Shown here piece after piece: positions 8,485-17,886 of a stretch of 64,000 bases of DNA (position 1 is the stretch's first letter; each line of letters starts with the position of its first letter). A program made the position numbers and the translations under genes. The DNA comes from Meiothermus sp. QL-1. Its GTDB lineage: Bacteria; Deinococcota; Deinococci; Deinococcales; Thermaceae. Below the pieces are notes generated by a model. It worked only from the letters and a program-made list of their open reading frames with translations, was not told the origin of the DNA and ran no database searches. The stretch lies in assembly GCF_003351145.1 (NCBI RefSeq), contig NZ_QQSV01000011.1:22400-86399 (forward strand). The letters run 5' to 3'.

Positions 8485-9142
8485 GCTCAACCTTCTTCCC
8501 AAAAACCTGCGCCGGCGGGTGGAGCCAGGCTGGTGGCGCCTGGCCGCTATAGCGGTGGTGCTGGCCGCGCTGGGCACGGCAGGCTTCCTGCACTACTCCA
8601 CCCTGTCCCGCATCCAGGCGCTGGAAAACCAGCGGGACCAGCTTCAGGTAGAAGTGGATGTGCTGCGGCCCTTCATCGCGGAACAAAACCGGCTCAACCA
8701 GCAGCAGCGGGAACTAGAGCAGCTACTCTCGGTGCGCAATCGCCTCCAGGAGCGCTTTGTGCCTTGGTCTGAGAACCTGGCTTTGGTCATCAACCAGATT
8801 CCCCGCGAAGGCCGCCGCTTTGGCGTGGCCCTGCGCAGCATCGGGACCAAGGCCCTCACCCCGCAGGAGGTCCAAAGCAACGTGCAAAACGGGGTATACG
8901 ACGGCAAGCCGGTGAACATAGAGTTCAGCTTGCAAGGAGAGGCCATCGGGCAAAGCGCCCTGATCCGGTTCATAGAGGCCTTCGAGAACTCCCCCCGCTT
9001 CGGCATCAACTTCCAAAACGCAAGTCTGGACCAGCAGCGCCAGCTCTACACCTTTGGGGCCACCGTGGGCCTGGTCAGCCAGCCCCCGGCCACCGCCAGC
9101 AACACAACAGGAGGTGAAGGCAGTGGTAGCCCTTCTCGCTAG
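8477..9142 (+). CDS. pilN: Type IV pilus assembly protein PilN
   Basis: 221-residue bitopic inner-membrane protein. The conserved IKLNLLPKNLRRR motif at the extreme N-terminus binds PilM, followed by one membrane helix (about residues 20-38) and a periplasmic coiled coil (about 40-85) leading into a ferredoxin-like domain. The start is TTG, inside the end of pilM, so translation is probably coupled. A short Ser/Thr/Gly-rich tail overlaps the start of pilO. Confidence 0.88.
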   Translation: MIKLNLLPKNLRRRVEPGWWRLAAIAVVLAALGTAGFLHYSTLSRIQALENQRDQLQVEVDVLRPFIAEQNRLNQQQRELEQLLSVRNRLQERFVPWSENLALVINQIPREGRRFGVALRSIGTKALTPQEVQSNVQNGVYDGKPVNIEFSLQGEAIGQSALIRFIEAFENSPRFGINFQNASLDQQRQLYTFGATVGLVSQPPATASNTTGGEGSGSPSR

Positions 9143-9752
9143 GATGGGCCAGCGCGAGTGGGCCATTGTGGCCATGTTAGCTGCCCTGCTGCTCGGGCTC
9201 ATGTGGCACTTCCTGGTCACCCAACCCCTGCAAGGCCGCATTCCCCAGCTCCAGGCCGAGATCGACCGGCTCACCATCGAGCGCGACCGGGGGCGCGCTG
9301 CCCAGCGGGCCCTGCCCCAGCTACGGGAGACCATCGCCCGCTTGGAGGCTGAAAGGCAGCAGTTCCTGCGCGAGCTGCCCCCCACCGAGCAGCTTGGCCG
9401 GGTCCTGGCTGGGCTGGCCCAAACGGCCCGCGAAAGCGGGGTGGTGCTGCGTAGCCTGAACCGAAGCCCAGGGGACAACCAGGGGGTGGCCAACGTGCGG
9501 GCCACCAACCTGGCGCTGCAGGTCGAGTCCCCCTTCCCTGAGCTGTACGTGTTTCTGCGCAACCTCGAGGCCTTCCAGCGCTTCGCCGTCATCTCGGGGC
9601 TGAACCTGACCTTGGCCGGTGCTGGCAACGCCCCTTCCGACCCCACCAACCCCACCATCAGCACCAGCCTGACGATGACGGTCTACACCTACACGGGCAC
9701 GGGTCAGCAGAGCGGACCGCCCCCCCAGGGCCAGCCGGGAGGTGGGCCTTGA
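9123..9752 (+). CDS. pilO: Type IV pilus assembly protein PilO
   Basis: 209-residue partner of PilN: one N-terminal membrane helix (about residues 14-32, AIVAMLAALLLGLMWHFLV), a periplasmic coiled coil (about 36-80), and a C-terminal ferredoxin-like domain with FPELYVFLRNLEAFQRF. GTG at 9123 is chosen because AGGAGG lies 8 bases upstream; the next in-frame ATG is ten codons later. The gene overlaps the end of pilN by 20 bp and the start of pilW by 4 bp, consistent with translational coupling. Confidence 0.85.
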   Translation: MVALLARMGQREWAIVAMLAALLLGLMWHFLVTQPLQGRIPQLQAEIDRLTIERDRGRAAQRALPQLRETIARLEAERQQFLRELPPTEQLGRVLAGLAQTARESGVVLRSLNRSPGDNQGVANVRATNLALQVESPFPELYVFLRNLEAFQRFAVISGLNLTLAGAGNAPSDPTNPTISTSLTMTVYTYTGTGQQSGPPPQGQPGGGP

Positions 9753-10777
9753 ATCTCCTCCAGCGTATTCCCCAACCGGCCAAGGTAGCCATAGCGGCCG
9801 TTTTGCTGGTGGGGGCGGTGGCCCTGTGGTACTGGGGATTCTTCCGCCCCAACCAGATCGCAGAAACAACCCCGGCCACCCCCACCCAGCCCGCTTCCTC
9901 TCCCCCCACCGCCACCGCCCGGCCCCTCGAGGTCATCCCCCTGCCCTTCCTGGTCACCGAAGCGCCCCGCTCTGCCGAGCCAGAGGAAAACCAGGAGGCA
10001 CCAGGCAACGCCGCTTTGGGCCGGCCCCGGGTTACCGTTCCACCCAACCCCTTCGTCCCCCTGGTGGTCGAAACCCCCACTCCGCCGGCTGCCAGCGCGC
10101 CGGTGGCGGCCCTGCCCGCCCCAAGCCCACCGGTGAGCGCCCAGCCCATTCCCATCCAGCCAGCGCAGGTGCAGGTGCGCCAGCCTGCGACCCCTCTACC
10201 CGCGGCCAGCCTGCCCGGCACGAGGGCCAACATCGCCCCTGCACCGACCCCTGCCGCTTCCACGCCCACACCCCCTGGCCAGGCCCGCCTGGTCCAGGGG
10301 AGCGCCCGCGCCAGCCTGCCCAACCCCATCAACCTGGGCACAGGGCCCCTACCCATCCGGCTGCTCCCGCTGGAGCGGGAGCTTTCCAGCACACCAGAAC
10401 CCCAGTCCGCCCAGCCCGCCCTGGACCTGAGCCCAAGTAGTGCAGAGCGCAGCGTGCTGGAGTTTGCTCGAGCCGAGCTGGAGCTCCGCACAGCGCAAGC
10501 CCTCGAGCTGCGCACCAGCCCACCCTCCGCCCCTGAGGCTTCCCGGAACCAGGAAAGCAGCCTGGCCCGCTTCGTGCGCGAGCAGGGCCTGCGGCTCTCG
10601 GGGGTGGTGCTTGGCCCAACCAGCGTAGCCATCTTCCAAAACAGGGATGGCTTTGTGGTGCTGCCGGTGGGACGCACCCTGCCGGGCAGCGACGTTCTGC
10701 TCAAAAGCCTGAATGCCCGCGAAGCCCTTCTGGTGCGAGGCTCGGAAAGCCTGACCCTTACCATTGAGAAACCCTAG
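9749..10777 (+). CDS. pilW: PilW-like competence/pilus protein
   Basis: 342 residues. A short N-terminal membrane helix (about 14-31, AIAAVLLVGAVALWYWGFF) is followed by a 200-residue region very rich in Pro, Ala and Thr. A compact C-terminal part (about 255-342, FVREQGLRLSGVVLGPTSVAIF...VLPVGRTLPGSDVLLKS) looks like the small beta domain of PilP-type pilotins. In Thermus the gene between pilO and pilQ is pilW, needed for pilus function and natural transformation; the name here rests on position and topology rather than recognised sequence. The start is TTG with 4-bp overlap to pilO. Confidence 0.7.
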   Translation: MNLLQRIPQPAKVAIAAVLLVGAVALWYWGFFRPNQIAETTPATPTQPASSPPTATARPLEVIPLPFLVTEAPRSAEPEENQEAPGNAALGRPRVTVPPNPFVPLVVETPTPPAASAPVAALPAPSPPVSAQPIPIQPAQVQVRQPATPLPAASLPGTRANIAPAPTPAASTPTPPGQARLVQGSARASLPNPINLGTGPLPIRLLPLERELSSTPEPQSAQPALDLSPSSAERSVLEFARAELELRTAQALELRTSPPSAPEASRNQESSLARFVREQGLRLSGVVLGPTSVAIFQNRDGFVVLPVGRTLPGSDVLLKSLNAREALLVRGSESLTLTIEKP

Positions 10778-10786
10778 GCGGTGAGT

Positions 10787-12283
10787 ATGAAGCGTTTTCT
10801 TGCCCTTTTGGTAACGCTAAGCCTGGCGCTGGCCCAGGGCACCCTGCCGCGGGATGCCCGCTTCGACCAACCGGTGAGCAACATCGGGGCCAATCTGCCC
10901 CTAGCAGCCCTGCTGGACGCCCTGGCCCGCAGCGTGGGCCTCTCCCCCATCCTGCGGGACATCCCCACCGTCACGGTCACGGCCGATATCGACAACAAAC
11001 CCTTCCGCCAGGTCTGGGACCTGCTTATCAACACCTACGGGGATGGGCGCATCACCTACGCCCTGCTGGAGAACAACGTCATCGTGGTGGGGCCGCGGGA
11101 GGTGGTGGAGCGGGCCCGGGGACCGGTGGCCCAGCCCGCCCCCACCCCTGCCGAGCCCACCGTGCGCGAGTTCTACCAGGTGCGCTCGGGCGACCCGGCA
11201 GCCCTAGCCGCCTTCGTCCAGCAGGAGGTGCCGGGGGTCACCGTGCGGGCCGTGCCGGGGCAGAACGTCCTGTCCATCAGCGGGCCGACCCGGCTGGTGA
11301 ACGAGGCCCTCAACTTCCTGCAGCGCATCGACGTGCCGCGCACCGCTGCCCCCGCCACCCCGGTGGTGCAGAAGTCGTTCGCCCTCTCCCATGCCCGGGC
11401 CGTAGAGCTGGCCGACGTGCTGAGCAAGGCCATCGCCGCCCAGGGACAACCACCTGCTCAGGGCCAGGCGCAAACCCCCCCTCAGGTCACGGTGGTGGCT
11501 GAGCCCCGCACCAACACCCTCATCGTCACCGGCACAGCAGAGCAGATCGCCCTGGCCGAGCGGCTCATCCCCACCCTGGACCGCCCAGTGCAACAGGTCC
11601 AGCTACAGATCCGAGTCCAGGCGGTGCAAAGCGAGGTGGTGCGCAACCTGGGGCTCAAGTGGGAGAGCATTGCCGGCGGCAACCTGGTGGCGAGCTTCCT
11701 CTCCACGGGCCTCAACCTGATTTTCGATGCCACCCGGAGCCTGACCTCCCTCAACATTCGGGCCGTGCTGGATGCCCTGGAACAGCAAAACCTCTCCCGC
11801 CGCCTGAGCGACGCCACCGTGCTGGTGGAGGACAACTACGGGGCCGACACCGCCGACCTGAGGGCCACAGGGGCCCGGGGGGCCGAGATCAAGGTGGGGG
11901 GGCGGCTTATCGTCCCCATCACCGTAGGCGAACAGCTCAGCGTGCGGGAGTTCGACTACGGTCTGCTGGTCCGGGTGCGGCCCCAGATCACCGCGGATGG
12001 CAACATCCTGCTCGAGGTCTTCACCCAGACCGGCGAGGACCCCGCCCCAGGCCCCAACAACAGCATCCGCATCCCCCAGCAGTCGACCCTCTCCAAGCTG
12101 CGCATCCGCGACGGCCAGACCGTGGTGTTGGGAGGCCTTATCCAAAAGGTTACCAACACCACCGAAAACAAAATCCCCCTGCTGGGCGATATCCCCCTCT
12201 TGGGCGAGCTCTTCAAACAGCGCAGCTCCAGCGTCAAAGACGACGAGCTCATCGTGATCATCACCGGAAACATCGTCCGCTAG
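10787..12283 (+). CDS. pilQ: Secretin PilQ
   Basis: 499-residue outer-membrane secretin for pilus extrusion and DNA uptake. Signal peptide MKRFLALLVTLSLALAQG; STN/N0-like domain (about 35-110); two N-domains (about 125-190 and 200-275); then the secretin barrel (about 280-499) with VVLGGLIQKVTNTTENKIPLLGDIPLLGELF, the signature near the C-terminus. The GTG six bases upstream is an alternative start. The protein is much shorter than the Thermus thermophilus PilQ I recall (over 700 residues), so ring-forming N-domains appear to be missing. Last gene of the cluster. Confidence 0.9.
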   Translation: MKRFLALLVTLSLALAQGTLPRDARFDQPVSNIGANLPLAALLDALARSVGLSPILRDIPTVTVTADIDNKPFRQVWDLLINTYGDGRITYALLENNVIVVGPREVVERARGPVAQPAPTPAEPTVREFYQVRSGDPAALAAFVQQEVPGVTVRAVPGQNVLSISGPTRLVNEALNFLQRIDVPRTAAPATPVVQKSFALSHARAVELADVLSKAIAAQGQPPAQGQAQTPPQVTVVAEPRTNTLIVTGTAEQIALAERLIPTLDRPVQQVQLQIRVQAVQSEVVRNLGLKWESIAGGNLVASFLSTGLNLIFDATRSLTSLNIRAVLDALEQQNLSRRLSDATVLVEDNYGADTADLRATGARGAEIKVGGRLIVPITVGEQLSVREFDYGLLVRVRPQITADGNILLEVFTQTGEDPAPGPNNSIRIPQQSTLSKLRIRDGQTVVLGGLIQKVTNTTENKIPLLGDIPLLGELFKQRSSSVKDDELIVIITGNIVR

Positions 12284-12285
12284 CC

Positions 12286-13170
12286 TCAGGTAGCCCGCCG
12301 CAGAGCGTGCAGCGCTGCGGTGTCCCCTGGCTCCACCCCGTACAGAAGGGCCAGGTAGTAGCTGGCCCAGGCCAGACGGTACCAGTAGCAAAGGGCCTTG
12401 GCCAGGGTACCCTCGGCTTCGGGCTCCGGCAGCTCGATGAGAATGTCCACCCGGCTCTCCAGAATCTCCTGGGCGTAGCGTTTGCGCTCATCGTCGCCCA
12501 GAAGCACCGCGGCAATGGGGTCCCCCTGCTCATGCCGGGCCTCCAGAGAGGTCACGAAAAATTCCAGGGCTGAGGGCGGAGGGGTGATGGAGAGGCTCTT
12601 GCCAATGCGGCCAAACACCTGCTGCAAAGCCTGGGCCAGCCCCAAGTAGCGCTCGGGCACCACCCAAAGCGGTATCCGCTCCAAAAGGGCATAAGCCAGG
12701 AACTTGGCCGGGTTTTTATCCAGGCCCACCTCAGGCCGCAGGCGCTCACGCTCCCGCAAAAGCGCCTGGTCGATGCGCCGAAGCTCGGCCTGCTGCCCAG
12801 TAGCCAGGAGCAAGAAGCGCAGGTAGCGGTAGGTGGAGAGGGGGTGGGGCGGTACCTCCACCTCGGCGTTTTCCCGAAAGCCCAGGCGCACCACCTCGGC
12901 CCCGTCCAGAGCAGCGTAAAGCTCCATTCCCATAGCACCGCCGAAGTCGTATCCCCCCTCGAGCACGAACTGGGTGCCCCCCTGGGTAAACTCAGGGGCA
13001 AAGTCGCGCGCGAGCAGGGCCGCCCACCAACCCTCGCCGAAACCCACCACCCCGAAAGGCGGGGTGTAGCGGACCTGCGGCGAAGGCCCGCTCCCCACCA
13101 AATCGCGCAATTCAAAGACCAGCCCCCACCGGTCGGCCAAATAGGTCTCCTGGGCATCAAGGTCCCGCAT
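12286..13170 (-). CDS. Phosphoglucose/phosphomannose isomerase-like SIS protein
   Basis: 294 residues. The C-terminal half resembles the bacterial PGI/PMI C-terminal SIS domain: LDKNPAKFLAYALLERIPLWVV (about 150-170), a central ALEFFVTSLEARHEQGDPIAAVLL, and the ending CYWYRLAWASYYLALLYGVEPGDT, which mirrors the family's A.YLAVLYGVDPT. The N-terminal half keeps FGVVGFGEGWWAALLARDF but is weakly conserved. It lacks a clear SGMGGS phosphosugar loop, so catalytic activity is uncertain. It is convergent with pilQ, with a gap of two bases. Confidence 0.6.
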   Translation of the reverse strand: MRDLDAQETYLADRWGLVFELRDLVGSGPSPQVRYTPPFGVVGFGEGWWAALLARDFAPEFTQGGTQFVLEGGYDFGGAMGMELYAALDGAEVVRLGFRENAEVEVPPHPLSTYRYLRFLLLATGQQAELRRIDQALLRERERLRPEVGLDKNPAKFLAYALLERIPLWVVPERYLGLAQALQQVFGRIGKSLSITPPPSALEFFVTSLEARHEQGDPIAAVLLGDDERKRYAQEILESRVDILIELPEPEAEGTLAKALCYWYRLAWASYYLALLYGVEPGDTAALHALRRAT

Positions 13171-13215
13171 CCTTCCAGTTTACCCCGGTGGCCCTCTGGG
13201 GTAGCCTGATGCCCG

Positions 13216-14403
13216 ATGTCGCCCTGGACTGTCCTTGCCGCGGCCATGGCCGCCGGCACCGCGGTCTCCCTGATCGGCCAAGCCTACCCCACCCTAGCCC
13301 CTTACATCCGGACCGACCTGGGCCTCTCCCTGGCCGCCGTAGGTCTGCTCAACACCTTCATCTACCTGGGCACCATGCTGGGCTCCCTGCCCTCGGGCTG
13401 GCTCACCGACCGGCTGGGCAGCCGCACGGTGATGATAGCCGGGGCCCTTCTAAGCGCTGGGCTGGCCCTCTCGGTGGCCCTGTTCGTCCACTCCCAAGCG
13501 GCGTTCGTCCCCTACCTGTTCTTGATAGGGCTGGTGGTGGCCTCGGCCACCCCGGCCGGAGCCCAAGCCGTAGCCCGGGCCTTTCCTCCCCATCGGCGCG
13601 GTCTGGTAATCGGCCTACGCCAGATGGCCGTGCCCCTGGGGGGCACCCTGGCCGCAGCCATCCTGCCGTTGGTAGCTCATTTCTCGAGCTGGCGCTGGGC
13701 CTCGGGGGTGGCCGCTCTGTTGGCGTTGCTCGCCGCTTGGGCGACCGCCCGGCTCTACCAGGAAAACCCACCCCAACCCCAGCCCAGCGGGGGCCCCACG
13801 CCCAGGCTGGGAGAGGTCCTGCGGGAGCGCAACCTCCTGCTGGCCTCCATTGCAGGGATGACCCTGCCCACCGGGCAGTTCGTGATGATCACCTACCTGA
13901 TTCTGTTTTTGAAGGAAAGGCTAGGGGTCCCGGAGCTCACCGGGGCAGCCCTGCTCACCTTCGCCCAGCTTGCGGGGGCACTGAGCCGGGTCTTCTGGTC
14001 GTGGCTTTCGGACCTGCTCGGAGGCAGACGCAAACCGCTGCTGGTGCTGATGGTGGCCCTCGCCGGTCTTTGTGCCCTGGTGCTGGCCTGGCTCCCGCCG
14101 GGGACCCCTTTTTTGCTGAAGGGGGTGATGGTGGTGCTCTACGGCGCCACCGCGCTGGGCTGGCAGGGGCTGCACTTTTCCCTGCTGACCGAACTCTCGC
14201 CCCCGGGGTGGGAGGGGCGGGTGGTGGGGTTCGGCCTGGTTTTCACCTCGATCGGCATCGCCCTGGCCCCACCCCTATTCGGTCTGGTGGTCGACCTCAG
14301 CCAGAGCTATGCCCTGGCCTGGCTGGCCCAGGCAGCGGTCTTTGGGCTTGGGGCCTGGCTGCTGTCTAACGTGAGGGAAGGGGGCGGGCCGTCTCAACGC
14401 TGA
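13216..14403 (+). CDS. MFS transporter
   Basis: 395-residue 12-helix major facilitator protein. The motif-A loop between helices 2 and 3 reads [15 protein letters not shown] (about residues 55-70), and [23 protein letters not shown] is the helix 4-5 region typical of the anion or drug exporter branches. The second half repeats the pattern with [14 protein letters not shown]. The substrate is unknown. The gene converges on dnaJ, and the two coding regions overlap by 10 bp, leaving no space for a terminator between them. Confidence 0.85.
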   Translation: MSPWTVLAAAMAAGTAVSLIGQAYPTLAPYIRTDLGLSLAAVGLLNTFIYLGTMLGSLPSGWLTDRLGSRTVMIAGALLSAGLALSVALFVHSQAAFVPYLFLIGLVVASATPAGAQAVARAFPPHRRGLVIGLRQMAVPLGGTLAAAILPLVAHFSSWRWASGVAALLALLAAWATARLYQENPPQPQPSGGPTPRLGEVLRERNLLLASIAGMTLPTGQFVMITYLILFLKERLGVPELTGAALLTFAQLAGALSRVFWSWLSDLLGGRRKPLLVLMVALAGLCALVLAWLPPGTPFLLKGVMVVLYGATALGWQGLHFSLLTELSPPGWEGRVVGFGLVFTSIGIALAPPLFGLVVDLSQSYALAWLAQAAVFGLGAWLLSNVREGGGPSQR

Positions 14404-15263
14404 GCCCTGAGCAGCCCGGCCAGCTCGGCGTATAGCCGCTCTTCCTCCGGGCTTGGATGGGTGGGGATAACCACCCGCACCTCGGCGTACTGGTCACCGC
14501 GGGTGCCGTCGCGGCGGGGCCAGCCCTTGCCCGCCAGGCGCAGCTTGCGCCCGGTCTGGGTCCGCTTGGGGATGGTAAGCTCCACCGGGCCGTCCAGGGT
14601 TCCCACCCGCACCTTCCCCCCCACCACCGCGATGGGGGCCGGCACCTCCACCACGGTGTAGAGGTCGTCGCCTTCCAGGCGCATGTCGGGCTGGGGCTGA
14701 AGCCGCACCACCAGGTACAGGTCGCCTCCAACCTGCCCCTTGCCCGCCAACCGGATCTTCTGCCCCTCCCGCACCCCTGGGGGGATTCGCACGGTAAGAC
14801 GCTCGCGCCCTATGGCGACGGTCTTCTCCCCTCCCCGGTAGGCCTCCTCCAGGCTCAAGGGCAGTTCGGCCTCCAGGCTGGCGCCCCGCCGCGGCACCGC
14901 GCCAAACAGGTCTTCCAGGTCCACAAACCCACCCGCCGGTGAGCGCCCGCCCCAGCCAAAAAGCTGTTGAAAGAAATCGGAGAAATCCCCGACGTTGCCC
15001 ACAAAGCTGCCCTGGCCGGGCGGGGGGCTATACCACTGGCCGCTGCCCACCCGCTCGCCGTAGGTGTCGTAGATCCGGCGCTTCTCGGGGTCGGAGAGGA
15101 CCGTGTAGGCCTCGTTGATCTCCTTGAAGCGCTCCTCCGCCCCCGGCTCCTTGTTCACGTCGGGGTGGTATTTGCGGGCCAGCCGCTTGAACGCCCGCTT
15201 GATCTCCTCTTCGGTAGCGTTCTTCGAAACCCCCAGGATTTTGTAGTAGTCCTTGTAGGCCAT
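14394..15263 (-). CDS. dnaJ: Chaperone protein DnaJ (no zinc finger)
   Basis: 289-residue J-protein co-chaperone of DnaK. The J domain (residues 1-70) has YHPDVN with the catalytic HPD, then a G/F-like linker (about 75-110), and two C-terminal substrate-binding domains (about 125-285). The CxxCxGxG zinc region of E. coli DnaJ is absent, as known for Thermus DnaJ. Last gene of dnaK-grpE-dnaJ; in T. thermophilus dafA and clpB follow, but here the next gene is a convergent MFS gene that overlaps dnaJ. Confidence 0.92.
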   Translation of the reverse strand: MAYKDYYKILGVSKNATEEEIKRAFKRLARKYHPDVNKEPGAEERFKEINEAYTVLSDPEKRRIYDTYGERVGSGQWYSPPPGQGSFVGNVGDFSDFFQQLFGWGGRSPAGGFVDLEDLFGAVPRRGASLEAELPLSLEEAYRGGEKTVAIGRERLTVRIPPGVREGQKIRLAGKGQVGGDLYLVVRLQPQPDMRLEGDDLYTVVEVPAPIAVVGGKVRVGTLDGPVELTIPKRTQTGRKLRLAGKGWPRRDGTRGDQYAEVRVVIPTHPSPEEERLYAELAGLLRAQR

Positions 15264-15268
15264 AGGGC

Positions 15269-15811
15269 CTAGCCCTCCGAGACCGGCTTCCCGTCCTCCT
15301 CCGGTTTCACCCCGCTACCCACCACCACCCGTGCGGGCCGCACCAGAAGTTCCCCGTAGCGAAACCCCTGCTGGTAGACGTGCATGACCTTGCCCTCTTC
15401 GCCTTCCACCGCCCCAATGGCCTCGTGGTAGCGGGGGTCGAACTCGGCCCCTACCCCGGGCACCGCCTCCACCCCCAGGCTCTTGAGGCTGCGGGCAAAG
15501 TTATCCAGCACGCTCCGAATACCGGGAATCAGGTCCTCTGGCTTTACGCTAGCGAAACCCAGGGCCCGCTCGAGGTCGTCGAGGGTGCCCAAAAGCGCCC
15601 GGATGGCCTCAAACTTGCCGTGGCGCTGGGCCGATTCCAGCTCCTGGGCCATGCGCTTTTTGTAGTTCTCAAACTCGGCGTAAAGGCGCAGGAACTTGTC
15701 CTTGGAGGCCTCGAGCTCGGCCTTCAAAAACTCCACCTCCCCTTTCAGGCGGTCGAGCTCGGAAACCTCACCCTGCTCTTCCGGGGTTTCAACCACCTCT
15801 TGCTTCTCCAT
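15269..15811 (-). CDS. grpE: Nucleotide exchange factor GrpE
   Basis: 180-residue exchange factor for DnaK. An acidic N-terminal tail is followed by a long dimerising coiled coil (about 25-75, [26 protein letters not shown], the GrpE signature). A beta domain (about 125-175) contains [20 protein letters not shown] and [18 protein letters not shown]. It lies between dnaK and dnaJ, with short gaps on both sides. Confidence 0.95.
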   Translation of the reverse strand: MEKQEVVETPEEQGEVSELDRLKGEVEFLKAELEASKDKFLRLYAEFENYKKRMAQELESAQRHGKFEAIRALLGTLDDLERALGFASVKPEDLIPGIRSVLDNFARSLKSLGVEAVPGVGAEFDPRYHEAIGAVEGEEGKVMHVYQQGFRYGELLVRPARVVVGSGVKPEEDGKPVSEG

Positions 15812-15855
15812 GGACTCACCCCTTGGGCTGGGCGCGAACGCCCAGCCCCCTCGGT

Positions 15856-17712
15856 TCAGTCGGCCGGCTTGTAGTCGGCGTCGATCACATCGTCGGACCT
15901 GGAGCTGCTCGAAGCCCCCACCGTGGCGCCCTGCTCATAGGCCTGCAGCGCAGCCAGAAGCTCCTCTGTGGCCTGGCGCAGCTCGCTGTCGCTGGCGTCC
16001 TTTTCCACCAGGCCCTTGGCCCTCGATATGGCGGCCTCGAGCCGGCTTTTGGCCTCAGGGGTGCTCTGCTTCTCGCTCATCACCCGCTCAGCCTGGATAC
16101 GGGCCGTATCCAGGTTGTTCTTGAGCTCGGCGTGCTCCCTGCGCTTGCGGTCGGCTTCGGCGTTGGCCTCGGCCTCCTTGATCATGCGCTCGATCTCTTG
16201 CTCGGAGAGGGTGGTGGTGTTCTGGATGGTGATGGAGGCCTCCCGACCGGTGGACTTCTCCTTGGCGGTCACGTGCAGGATGCCGTTGGCGTCTATGTCA
16301 AAGGTCACCTCAATCTGGGGAACGCCTGCCGGCATAGGGGGAATCCCATCCAGGCGGAAACGGCCCAGGCTCTTGTTGTCCGCAGCCATGGGGCGCTCCC
16401 CCTGCACCACGTGGATTTCCACCGAGGGCTGGTTGTGCTCGGCGGTGGTGAAGATCTCCGACTTGCGGGTAGGGATGGTGGTGTTGCGCGGAATCAGGAC
16501 CGTGGCCACACCCCCCTTGGTCTCCACCCCCAGCGACAGGGGGGTCACGTCCAGGAGCACCACGTCCTGCACCTGCCCGGTGAGCACCCCGGCCTGCACC
16601 GCCGCCCCCAGGGCCACCACCTCGTCGGGGTTGACGCTGCGGTTGGGCTCCTTGCCCAGAATCTCCCGCACAATCTGCTGCACCGCCGGCACCCGGGTGG
16701 CCCCACCCACCAGCAGCACCTCGTCGATCTGGCTGGGGGAGAGGCCCGCGTCCTTCAGGGCCTGCTCCACCGGGGCCCGCATCCGCTTCAGAAGCGGCTG
16801 GATGAGCTCCTCGAACTTGGCCCGGGTGAGTTTCTTCTCCAGGTGCAAAGGCGTCTTGGAGACCGGATCGAGGCCGATGAAGGGCAGGCTAATGGTGGTC
16901 TCCACCACGTTGGAAAGCTCGATTTTGGCCTTCTCCGCGGCCTCGATCAGTCGCTGCAGGGCCTGACGGTCGGCCCTCAGGTCTACCCCACCCGACTCCT
17001 TCTTGAACTCCTCGACGAGCCAGTTGACGATGGCGTGGTCCATGTCCGAGCCGCCCAGGTGGGTGTCCCCCGAGGTGGCCTTGACCTCGAAGACCCCCTC
17101 GCCAATCTCGAGCACCGTCACATCGAAGGTGCCACCCCCCAGGTCGAAGACCAGCACCGTCTCGCTGCCCTTCTTGTCCAGCCCATAGGCCAGGGCCGCA
17201 GCGGTGGGCTCGTTAATGATGCGCAGGACCTCGAGGCCTGCAATGCGGCCTGCGTTGGCGGTGGCCTCCCGCTGGGCGTTGTTGAAGTAAGCCGGCACGG
17301 TGATGACCGCCTTGGTAATCCGCTCCCCCAGCTTCTTGGAGGCGTCTTCCACCAGCTTGCGCAGGATCATGGCGGAGATCTCCTCCGGGGTGTAGAGCTT
17401 GCCCTGGATCTCCACCCGCACCCCGCCGTCGGGGCCCTTGACCACCTTGTAGGGCACCCGCTTGGCCTCGCCTTCCACCTCTTCCCAACGGCGGCCAATG
17501 AAGCGCTTGATCTCGAAGACCGTCCCCTCGGGGTTCAGCACCGCCTGCCGACGGGCTACCCGACCCACGAGCTGCTCGCCGCCCTTGTAGGCCACCACGC
17601 TAGGGGTGGTGCGCTCGCCCTCGGCGTTCTCCAGCACCACCGGGCTGCCCCCCTCCATGATGGCGATCACGCTGTTGGTCGTTCCCAGGTCGATTCCTAC
17701 GGCCTTTGCCAT
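15856..17712 (-). CDS. dnaK: Chaperone protein DnaK (Hsp70)
   Basis: 618-residue Hsp70. The ATPase domain begins [20 protein letters not shown] and holds [35 protein letters not shown] and [17 protein letters not shown]. The substrate-binding domain starts around residue 385 ([16 protein letters not shown]). The C-terminal lid ends in the acidic [14 protein letters not shown] at 17712 directly follows GGAGGAGAT; a longer in-frame extension is not needed. First gene of the heat-shock operon, with a near-consensus promoter and a HAIR-like element upstream. Confidence 0.97.
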   Translation of the reverse strand: MAKAVGIDLGTTNSVIAIMEGGSPVVLENAEGERTTPSVVAYKGGEQLVGRVARRQAVLNPEGTVFEIKRFIGRRWEEVEGEAKRVPYKVVKGPDGGVRVEIQGKLYTPEEISAMILRKLVEDASKKLGERITKAVITVPAYFNNAQREATANAGRIAGLEVLRIINEPTAAALAYGLDKKGSETVLVFDLGGGTFDVTVLEIGEGVFEVKATSGDTHLGGSDMDHAIVNWLVEEFKKESGGVDLRADRQALQRLIEAAEKAKIELSNVVETTISLPFIGLDPVSKTPLHLEKKLTRAKFEELIQPLLKRMRAPVEQALKDAGLSPSQIDEVLLVGGATRVPAVQQIVREILGKEPNRSVNPDEVVALGAAVQAGVLTGQVQDVVLLDVTPLSLGVETKGGVATVLIPRNTTIPTRKSEIFTTAEHNQPSVEIHVVQGERPMAADNKSLGRFRLDGIPPMPAGVPQIEVTFDIDANGILHVTAKEKSTGREASITIQNTTTLSEQEIERMIKEAEANAEADRKRREHAELKNNLDTARIQAERVMSEKQSTPEAKSRLEAAISRAKGLVEKDASDSELRQATEELLAALQAYEQGATVGASSSSRSDDVIDADYKPAD

Positions 17713-17755
17713 ATCTCCTCCAGATGCCGCACTAAGCACGGCTCATTCGCCTACC

Positions 17756-17784
17756 AGAATACCTATTGTTAGTCATGTAGTCAA
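17756..17784 (-). promoter_or_regulatory. Sigma-A promoter of dnaK-grpE-dnaJ
   Basis: Minus strand TTGACT (17784-17779), exactly 17 bp, TATTCT (17761-17756), about 45 bp before the dnaK start. Confidence 0.75.
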
Positions 17785-17788
17785 TAGA

Positions 17789-17809
17789 GTTGAGTGAGGT
17801 AATGTCAAT
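17789..17809. promoter_or_regulatory. HAIR-like inverted repeat (possible HspR operator)
   Basis: gTTGAGT-N7-tgTCAAt on the plus strand. The HspR operator HAIR is CTTGAGT-N7-ACTCAAG; the left arm matches 6 of 7 and the right arm 4 of 7, with the exact N7 spacing. It lies 4 bp upstream of the -35 box of dnaK. Confidence 0.45.
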
Positions 17810-17886
17810 AAGCCCCCCCGCCCCCCACAGCACTCGGTACTTTTGACTACCTTTGTACCTGGTTTTGGTTGTACCCTAAGGAAACA

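Noticed and set aside
17713..17880. CIRCE element upstream of dnaK
   Set aside because: TTAGCACTC-N9-GAGTGCTAA is not present in the interval.
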